Made by a program: the position numbers and the translations under genes. From contig CM022303.1 in assembly GCA_011799875.1 (NCBI GenBank), positions 731,860,587 to 731,924,586 of the forward strand: DNA of 64,000 nucleotides. Direction: 5' to 3'. This document shows positions 55,746-64,000 of this stretch, piece by piece; position 1 is the stretch's first letter, and each line of letters begins with the position of its first letter. Below the pieces are notes generated by a model. It saw nothing but the letters and a program-made list of their open reading frames with translations, was not told the origin of the DNA and searched no databases. The DNA is from Thinopyrum elongatum. Taxonomy: Eukaryota > Streptophyta > Magnoliopsida > Poales > Poaceae.

Positions 55746-56776
55746 ATGCTTATGCACGATCCTGGGGTGTGCTTTGATTATTCGTATATACAGGGAAGTC
55801 AACTTATTTGATGATGGTAGCGGTGGCCATTGGCCATCACATTCAGAGCTGGTAGGCAGGAAATCAATTCAAAGTAGAGTGTACAGAAATAGTATGATTT
55901 GTGTGTACGGGTGCTCTGTTGTTTAAACCATCCGATAGGCTACTCTAATTAGATGACGTTCAATTGTAAAGCCATGATTTAGCTAATTCAGAGATTGCTC
56001 ATAATTTCAACACGACCCTCCCACATTTAACCCTGTTATTCGATTATGCTCTTTCAGTTGGTTTCAAATCCCTGCAAATTTCGGTAACTCCGAGTTTGTT
56101 TACTAATAACTTGTGAAATATACTTACTTGGACCAATAGTACAACCCCATGTGGCGACACGTGATAGCGGCCAGCTCAATGTTCAGTTAATGTGAACAGA
56201 GGCTCCACCGGTTGGCAAATCGAATCCAAGAGTTTCTTAATTGGGACGTCGATCAACACACCAAGTCTTCTGTTTAACGGTGTCTTGTCTATATGTATAG
56301 ACATATAGATCGGGACAGTGTGGAGGTGCAGGTATGCACGCAAAGGAAAGTCTACTTTGATGCTGATACAACTATCTTAATTTTTGGATTCGCCGTCACT
56401 CTCGGATCCAGCTGGATAATAGCTAGCCTCTCAATTGTATATTTGTATATATCTTTATAAATTGTCTGAACTATATATGCGTAGGCTAATTACTGGTGGG
56501 TCAGTTGTTGAGTTCTTTAAGCCGTCTGGCCGATACCTAATCGTGCGCCTCGTTCTGTGTCTAATCACATGGATTTACCAGTTAGTGGTTCAACTAGGTA
56601 GCACCTGTTGCGTTATTATTTTTTTGCGGAAAACCTGTTGCGTTGTTAACATAGAGGATTTAACTGTCTAGTTTGCAAGTCTTGACTGCTGAAGTAATAT
56701 GTATTTCGTTGATTCAAGACACTTCATTTGTGAAGTAGTTCAGTTAATATATCTGGATACCAGCAGCTGGTTGGTG

Positions 56777-57880
56777 TCCTTTTTTTCGATAAAGGGCATT
56801 TCATTGAATTGAATTATTGAGGTGATACAGTCGCATCAAAAGAAAGCCCGGCCTCTGCATAACCAGATGCACACAACCAACAAATCCAAGATCCGAGAAA
56901 GCAACAAAACGAAACAGAGCTAAAAAGAATCCTAAGTCCAGCCTAAGACATGGCAGATCCTATCCGAAGATCACACCGCCATCCATGGGGGTAGAAAACC
57001 TCCCTGGCCGTACGCTCCAGCCGCGTAGATGCCATCATAAAAAGGTCTCTGTCCTCCGGCCTCTGCAGGATAGACCAAGTACGGAGCCATCGCGTACATA
57101 TATGAATAATCTGCATAGGAAATGAAACACATTTATTATTAAAAACCACGTCATTCCTGGTAAGCAACAATGCCCAGCATAAGGCAGCCGCCCCCACAAG
57201 AATCTGTGCAGAAAATTATTTTTAAATTCCCCTCAACCAGTTGCCGAACATATTACGTGCACTACGTAGGGGTATAGATTTGAAGCTATTTGAACTATGG
57301 CCCAAACTGACCGAGCAAACTTACACTCAAAAAATAAGTGTCTAATAGACTCGTCATGTTGGCAGAAGACACATTTTGTACTACCTTGCCAGTTGCGTCA
57401 TGCCAAATTATCTCTAATTAAGATGACCCCTCTACTTAGAAACCAGAGGAATATCTTCACTCTTAGAGGTATTTTGAGCTTCCACAATTTCCTGTTATCA
57501 ACCGGAACCTCACACGTAAACCAGTGCATCATACATGGACTTCACTGAAAACTTGCCATTCTGATGCAATTTCCATCGAAAAATGTCCGGTTCACCTGAC
57601 AGCTGAATGACCACAAGTTGTATAAGTAATTCATTCCATGCTGCCAGGCGAGGTCCTAAAAGATCCCTATGGAAAGAAATATCCGGGTTTTCTTGTCCCA
57701 AAACTTGTTTGATCGTGACAAATTTATGTCTGACAATCCTGTACAAGCTGGGGTATTGCACATTGAGCGGGGTGGGCCCTAGCCAGGTGTCCTCCCAGAA
57801 TCGGACCTGCGAACCGTCCCTAACCGAGAATGTTCCAAATTGGAAAAAGAATTCCTTAGCCAGTATAGGTGTCCTAACGT
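56777..57880 (-). mobile_element. LINE, 3'-terminal fragment (5'-truncated)
   Basis: A T-run at 56,779 is the A-tail on the minus strand. The minus strand gives SLYRIVRHKFVTIKQVLGQE, DISFHRDLLGPRLAAWNELL and FRWKLHQNGKFSVKSMYDAL (57,761-57,510). Then, with frame changes, it gives the zinc-binding region and CWALLLTRNDVVFNNK...RPEDRDLFMMASTRLERTAR (57,197-56,943). This order is the C-terminus of a plant LINE reverse transcriptase ORF. The rest of the element is missing at 57,880, as expected for 5' truncation. Confidence 0.8.
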
Positions 57881-58466
57881 GAAGGCTCTATAAATCTATC
57901 AGTTCCTTAATTAGGATCGCCATCCGAGTATAGGTCCTGTGTTTAGAATGTCTGAGTATTTGTGGTATCGTATCCTGATCTAGCTGGCATTAATTAATGT
58001 ATGTGTTTACTTGTCCAAACTGGCCAGTAGGCCACTTAATTAGCTGGCTAATCATTTGGGTCCATTTGCTGTGGTAGCAGCATTTCCATTCTACTTTGCT
58101 ACTCGATTAACTGCCAGATTAATATCAAATGAGCGTAGCTCAAATTAATAGAACTGTCAACTTCAGACAATAGCTTTGAAAGGAAGCGTTGGTTTTCTAT
58201 TTCAAGAGCTAAAAGACCAGAAGATGTCTCAGGAAAAGGCTTAGCCTTGCTAGTAATGTATATCAATTATTGGCATGGCCTGTTCATATTTTCTATTCCA
58301 CGTCTTTATTACAACTGTGTTTGCACATCAAGCTTTTCTAAAATCAATTATTGGTTACAGCTGTCACAGCTGTGACAGCTGAATTGAATTCTAAATTCAA
58401 ATAAACCGACGCACTATTGTTGATTTTCAGTAGGTTACTTAGTAGAGTTTCAGACTTTCAGTTGAG

Positions 58467-59240
58467 AAAGCCATGGTTTTTTTCCTTGATAAGGGGCGCT
58501 TTATTACTAAAAAAATAAGTATTACACCCGGCACACAGCCAACCAAGTCTATGTTCGAAAAGTTAAAAAGGTTAAAAATTAGGAAAAATACAAGTAATGA
58601 TCTAGAGACCGTATAACGCCTACAACGAGGGAGGACCAATCCGAATATCATGTTGCCATCCATGTCGTGTAAAAGTATCCCTTGGCGGAACCTCCAATCA
58701 TGTACACACCTCCGTAAACAGGCTAGCGCTCCAATAAACGAAGTGTGCCAGTACATCTGTAGATAAGCTGCATTAGAGAAGAACTTTTGTTGTTAAAGAC
58801 TTTATCATTTCTGCATAGCCAAAGCGACCAAATAACGGCTAGCGCTCCCATTCTGAGAACAATTCTGAACTTTTGATCAATCTCATCTAACCATTTGCTA
58901 AATATGTTAGCAACACCTCATGAAGAATAGAAGCCAAAAGCAACTTGGATGACTTACCATATAGAGCGAACCAATTTGCATTAAAAATTAGATATTTTTA
59001 TTGTCTCATCATGATGACAAAAAACACATTGCGTACTTTCATGTCAATTTCTATTTCAAGGTTATTTTTGGTAAGAATGACTCCTGCAAGAAGATACCAC
59101 GTGAATATTTTATTTTTGAGCGGTATCTTCATTTTTCAAATCAACTTATTATTATCAAATGGCACGTCCGGCTGTATTAAATCTCTATACATGGACTTCA
59201 CCGAGAATTTATCACTCGCGTGCAAGTTCTATACATGGAA
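58467..59240 (-). mobile_element. Second LINE 3'-terminal fragment
   Basis: A T-run at 58,473 again marks the tail. The minus strand reads the terminal part of a LINE ORF (HTSFIGALACLRRCVHDWRF, QGILLHDMDGNMIFGLVLPR) with earlier zinc-binding-region pieces up to about 59,230 that parallel the first LINE (its LYMDFTE-type segment faces the same part). It is a different, more decayed copy. Confidence 0.65.
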
Positions 59241-59783
59241 AGCCATGGTTTAGCTAACTCGATTGGTGCTCGGCGTTTGGTTACTGTGAACCAAGACTGA
59301 ATCGTTCAGCGAATCAGATGAATCGCTTTCTTAATTAGGATCTGGATCGATGCCAAAGTCTTCTTATCACAAATCTACCCAAGTATTGTTTAACCATCCC
59401 TCAAAAAAGAAAAAGTATCGTTTAACCATGCCTGTCCGATCTGACTAGCTACTGGCTGGATCAACTGGCTGGTCTACTTGATTAAGATATTGGTCTTGCG
59501 TAATGCAGATTCGCTGAACCGGCAAGGATTGAGTCCATCGATGTGTGGTTGCTGTATTGGTGCAGTAAAGCCAGCCGGGTACCTCCAGTTGCCTTGTCAA
59601 CTCCCAACTCCTTTCGAATAGACACAATACAGGAATAGGGCTCACCGCTTCATATATCGAGTCTTGACACCAAGCAAAGCATCATCAGTTGCTAGCCAGC
59701 TCCATCGATCCTACCACACCACACCACACCACAAAAGTAGTTGTAACACAGAAGCAACCAGGCAAACCCAGATTTAGGAGAGT

Positions 59784-62700
59784 ATGGCGGAGTTTGCCCT
59801 TGGGCTAACCAAGACGGCGGTGGAGGGGGCAGTCAGCAGAGTCAAGTCGGCAATCGAGGAGGAGGCGAAGCTCAAGGTGCGCGTGCAGAATGACCTGGTG
59901 TTCATCACCGGTGAATTCCAGATGATGCGGTCCTTCCTAAACGCTGCCAACTCGGAGCGCACCAAGAATGAAGTCGTGAGGACATGGGTGAGGCAGGTCC
60001 GCGACCTTGCCTTCGACGTGGAGGACTGCGTTGAACTCGTGGTCAGCCTCGATAACAAGTCCACCTGGTGGTGGCGCCTTGTGCCGTCCTGCATCTGGGT
60101 GGCTCCGCCGTTGCCATTGGATGTGGCAGTCACCGAAATACAACAACTCAAGACCAGGGTGGAGGATGTAAGCCAGAGGAACACCCGCTACAACCTCATC
60201 AACGACTCCGACTCCAGCTCCAACTCTGCAGCTACTATTGTCTCCTCTCCAACGGAGGCGCTTATGCCAGCCTGTGCCTACCTCGGTGTATCATCAGCAT
60301 TCCACATCCTATGTGATGTGTGGGAGGCCGCGGGGAAGAAGCGAGGTGGCACAGGTGAGCTCAAGGAGATTATCAACCGTGAAGGTAGCGATCTTCAAGT
60401 CATTTCACTATGGGGAAGTACACGATCTGCTCACTTGGGGGCAACTCACGTTATCAAGGAGGCGTACAATGACCCACAAATCCAGCAAGAGTTCAATGTC
60501 CGTGCGTGGGTAAAGATCAAGTGTCCTTTTGACCCCGAAGATTTCCTCAAGAGCCTGCTCACTCAGTTCTACGCCACCTCCTCTCACCAACCAAACCACA
60601 ACATCAAGAAGTCAACAACACCACAAGAGCTCGAATGGCGTGCAGAGATGGTGGCACAAGCACGGAGCGACAATCGGAGCTGGATCGCACGGGCTACCAA
60701 CCTAGTCCGCTCTATGGCATCCTCCACTTCTGACATCAAAGCCAAGTTTACGGATCGTAGGTATCTCGTCATCTTGGAAGATGTACGCACTGTAGCAGAG
60801 TGGGATGTCATCAAAATGTATCTACCGGACACTAACAAGGGCAGCCGGATTCTGGTGTTGACGGAACACTTGGGACTTGCACTTTCCTGCACAGGGAAGC
60901 CGTACCAAGTATCAGAGCTTAGACAATTCTCTCATGGTCAATCACTTTGTGCCTTTTTCAATAAGGTATGTACCTATGACCGGAATAAAATCAAATGCTT
61001 CCATGAAAAATAGTATTAAGATATATTTGGTCTGATTAATTGTTGAAAAGTTAATCCCTCCGATCCAAAAAAAGTGTTGTAGTTTTGAACTAAGGTTGTA
61101 TCAATTTTTTTTTCTGGATGCTAGTTTTCACATAGCTAGTAAAATTCATGTTTTAAAACTTATAATATATAGTTCTATCGAGAATTCAACCATCCACCTA
61201 TTTCTACTCATGCATCCATCTTCTAATGAGTTTAACCATGACATACATCTACATACGCTCCATCCACATATACTTTGATTAGTTTCATTACTTACTAGCG
61301 TGTGAGGCTCACGGCCATGTGATCTGGTTTGGCTCAGTTTCTCCAGTCTTCCTCTGATGTGTGTTTATCTGAAGGCACCATTTAAAAAAATAATCTTATG
61401 CTGTGAGATATGCCTTAGAAGCTTTTGCAGCCTCTACTGAATTGAAGAAAAACATTACTAACATTTGAACATGTAAGCTAGGCAGAACTTAAGAATATTC
61501 TAGATAAAATGTTTCGCATAGCAATAATATTTAATATACGGGTTAATTAGATGTATGTGAATATCTAAACTGCATATTCGATTCCAAATATGCAAAAGAT
61601 AACATATGAAAAAAGCTTTACTCGATAAATGTCGCGGCCATACTGGCATTTATCGACGTATGTGTAGTTAGGTCTGGCAATATGTATAGAACTGTATTTA
61701 ATATGAAGCCGTTAAAGATTCTAGATATTCATCTCACAATTTTAAAGTATTTTTATTAATAAAAATAAAATTCAACTTATCTTACGTGAACTATTGATTT
61801 GGCTAATTTTCCTCTAGTAGAAATAAAATATTTGGCTGCTCACTGGCATATCAAACAACAATAACAGCTTAAAGCAAAAAGAACAAAACTGAAAACATTC
61901 ATACATGTGCGTTTGCGGATGGAGCATAGATATGTTAATTTCTGTTTCAAAATATGACATCTTACAATGTCTAAACAAGTATCTTGGTTTCTTCATATCA
62001 CAAGTCATAAATTCTTTCATTTCAAAGCATCTTCAGAAGTATGTACTTAACACCACAAGCTACATGTATGAATATTCTCAGATTTATTTCTGAAATTTGA
62101 GTTGCGATCCTGTCACGTCAATAACTTGAAGTGTCATGGTCTGGGCAGTAAAGGGAGCCCAAAGTAGTGTGAGTGGAAATGTGAGCCAAGCCAATACTGT
62201 AGAGAGAAATGCATATTTTTTCCTTAAATAGTTTCAGGGTTGCAAATAGTATCATGTGTACTAAGTCCGGGCTTATTTGTAGTTATATCTTTTTCACACA
62301 TGCAAAACCCAAACATTCGTGCACATAATAACTTCCAATGTTGTAGAATGTTGACTGAATGGTTGCGGTGCGATTTAGCAGTTATAATTGGTTGCATACA
62401 TGCAGGTTCCTGGGCGTCGTGGTGATATGAGTGAAATTAGTTGGCAGTTAAGATGTGGTGGTGTTATCTGTGTGTGGGGAACTCAACGTAAAAAATCAAC
62501 TCTTGTTGATGACGTGTACACCAGCATAACAAATAAGTCGAAAGGCTTTGATGTTGATGGAGTAGAATTTAAAATACAAAGTTGGGTCGATGTACCCAAA
62601 CCGTTCAATTTGGAGTGCTTCTCTAGACGCCTTCTTTTGAGTTTCTATTCTGATGACTTTGGAGCCAAGGAAATTTCGGTAGTGGATAGGATGGGAGACC

Positions 62701-64000
62701 AAGGTGTAACTCAACAGTGTCGCAGGTTTCTGAATGAAGACAAATGTCTTATCATTATTAATGGTCTGGAGTCGACAGGTGACTGGGACCAAATAAAATC
62801 TATACTTTTACCCCAGCATATTAGAGGATGTATCCTTGTCCTTGCAAAAGATGAGTCTATTGCCAGATATTGTGCTGACAAGCAAGATCGAGCAATCAAC
62901 ACTAAAGATTTGGAAGCCGACATGATTTTTTGTCACTCGGTAAAGGTATGCATAGTTAGTTTCTGTTGATAAAAGTATGCATTGCGTCCCATAGTGATAA
63001 TTCAACAAACCAACTCTTGACCTAATTGGTTTGTTGAACAATTTTATCCATTGCAGAGTTGTCAACACTATGCAATTGGAGGCAAAGAGGCTTCTTACAG
63101 GGGTCAACTTTTCTCCCACAGAACAAAAGAGGCTGGCATATGGTTGAATAAATTTGGACATGTTGTGCGTTCGGATTGTCTGGTTTGGGACGTTATATCT
63201 GCTTTGGAACGCCCTGGATTGATCTCTTTATGGGGGGCTGCTGGTGCTGGGAAAATTCCTCTCATTCGATGTATTTACTACATCCAAATGCTGACTATGA
63301 ACCATGGACCTGGTTACATAATCGGCGGTGAAAATCGTGGAAGAATTTTCATGAAATATACAAAGTACAGCTGGGTCAATGTGTCATATCCCTTTCATTT
63401 GAAGGAATTCTCTTGGAGATTACTTTTGGATTTTCATTCTGATGATCTTGACGCCAAGGAAAAGGCTGCATTTGGTATGATGAAAGGGGATGACCCAACT
63501 CATGGGTGTCGTCAATTCATGAATCAACACAAATGCTTAGTTATTATTAATGGTTTGTGCTCCACACATGACTGGAACTTGATAAGAGACACTCTGTTGC
63601 CATTAGAGAATAACAAAAGTGGCTTCGTTATTATTACAAATGAAGAAAGTGTCGCCACACATTGTGCATATCACAGAGCTCAAGTGTTCAACATTAAAGG
63701 TGCAGAAGCTGTAGATGCACTCCGTCCATTGAGAAAGGTAGCACATTACTGTATATATATATACTATTATACTCCCTCACTTTTTCATTTTAGGTACTTT
63801 AACAGTTACGCGTCTTAACTTGCAGGGTTGTGGATACTCTGGAAATGAACGCGATGCATCTTGCTTTTTTTCCAATCGGAGGAAAGATGCAGCTCACTGG
63901 AACAGCACATTTGAACTTGTTGGCCGTCAAGATAAAGCGGCTGGTGAGCTTATGGATCATTTATGGTCTCATGTTGGTTTGATATCTGTATGGGGAATTT
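59784..64000 (+). CDS. CC-NLR with at least four tandem NB-ARC-like modules (3' end outside window)
   Basis: Exons: 59,784-60,965 (394 codons), 62,406-62,945 (180), 63,057-63,737 (227) and 63,826 onward. All boundaries are GT-AG and phase 0. Exon 1 starts MAEFALGLTKTAVEGAVSRV, an Rx-type coiled coil with VRDLAFDVEDCVELVV. It then has NB-ARC module 1: VISLWGSTRSAHLG (from residue 206, no GKT/S), FNVRAWVKIKCPFDPEDFL (RNBS-A-like), RRYLVILEDV (kinase 2-like) and GSRILVLTEH (RNBS-B-like). Module 2 has VICVWGTQRKKSTLV and DKCLIIINGLESTGDW. Module 3 has LISLWGAAGAGKIPLIRC and HKCLVIINGLCSTHDW. Module 4 begins FELVGRQDKAAGEL...LISVWGI at the window edge. Ordinary NLRs have one NB-ARC, so this is an unusual architecture. 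The family mediates intracellular pathogen sensing. No LRR is seen yet. The start is chosen for the canonical N-terminus. Confidence 0.8.
61048..61110. mobile_element. Stowaway-like MITE terminus in NLR intron 1
   Basis: TTAATCCCTCCGATCCAAAA resembles the CTCCCTCCGTCC end of Triticeae Tc1/Mariner MITEs. The opposite end was not identified. The rest of this 1.4-kb intron (60,966-62,405) is AT-rich with no supported feature. Confidence 0.4.

Larger units (their letters stand above)
53130..59540 (+). repeat. Decayed tandem array of NLR-upstream-like units
   Basis: A landmark resembling AGTTTCTTAATAGGACCTCG occurs at about 54,030, 54,559, 55,117, 56,233, 57,901 and 59,328, with shared neighbours (GGCTCC, AAGTCTTC, CTAAGTCTAGCC, ATCTCATAGATCA, GGATATATTGGTCTCG). 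The stretches 53,880-54,410 and 54,420-54,975 align almost end to end (period about 530-560 bp). A second level matches 53,630-53,900 to 55,830-56,100, and 55,380-55,450 to 58,290-58,340. LINEs and a MITE interrupt the array. The last unit ends about 250 bp before the NLR start at 59,784. Small open frames inside (e.g. 54,917-55,099) are not conserved between units. Confidence 0.75.

Noticed and set aside
1..64000. tRNA, rRNA or microRNA genes
   Set aside because: I found no cloverleaf with A/B boxes, no rRNA-like stretch and no convincing miRNA hairpin by eye. A covariance-model scan would be decisive.

Overview
The window is plant nuclear DNA, almost certainly from a large-genome cool-season grass (wheat, Aegilops or barley group). 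The evidence is a long terminal repeat that opens like the Angela/WIS/BARE Copia families, an Athila-type Gypsy element, a SIRE/Maximus-type Copia fragment, a CACTA transposon full of TTTGCCGAGTG subterminal repeats, many miniature elements, and grass-type kinase, F-box and NLR genes with GT-AG introns. It is a draft assembly: it holds a 10-N gap and at least one very suspicious join.

Layout. 1-12,739 is a stack of nested transposons: the 3' part of an Angela-like Copia (+) inserted in the integrase of an Athila-type Gypsy (-), which abuts a CACTA-like terminus, which in turn interrupts an older Copia (-). 12,740-13,800 is GC-rich degenerate tandem repeat. 14,084-22,284 holds the most complete gene: 15 coding exons that read through as protein kinase, two MSP domains and a beta'-COP-like WD40 propeller, with a MITE and a long-TIR transposon in its introns. 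23,169-29,460 is a CACTA element carrying pieces of an RNA polymerase II largest-subunit gene, an F-box gene and a SIRE retrotransposon.

29,618-37,080 carries LINE-like remnants and an F-box pseudogene split by a small Copia element with a perfect target-site duplication. After the N gap, 37,091-46,727 is an inverted, indel-rich copy of the sequences lying on both sides of it. I think it is more likely a mis-oriented long-read gap fill than biology. From 46,728 the sequence resumes with an AT-rich repeat, a frameshifted vWA-domain gene (48,121-48,921) and a truncated NLR pseudogene that has lost its P-loop (49,487-50,694).

51,004-59,540 is intergenic: a duplicated segment with a retroposon insertion, MITEs, two LINE 3' fragments, and a decayed array of about six related repeat units. 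The last unit ends about 250 bp before a second NLR (59,784 to beyond the window end). That NLR has a coiled-coil N-terminus followed by at least four tandem NB-ARC-like modules, each on its own phase-0 exon. The first three have altered P-loops.

Together the surviving genes look like a receptor/defence-type neighbourhood (kinase fusion, two NLRs) heavily remodelled by transposons. The two best candidates for unusual biology are the kinase-MSP-WD40 fusion and the multi-NB-ARC NLR. The most important caution is the probable artefact at 37,091-46,727.
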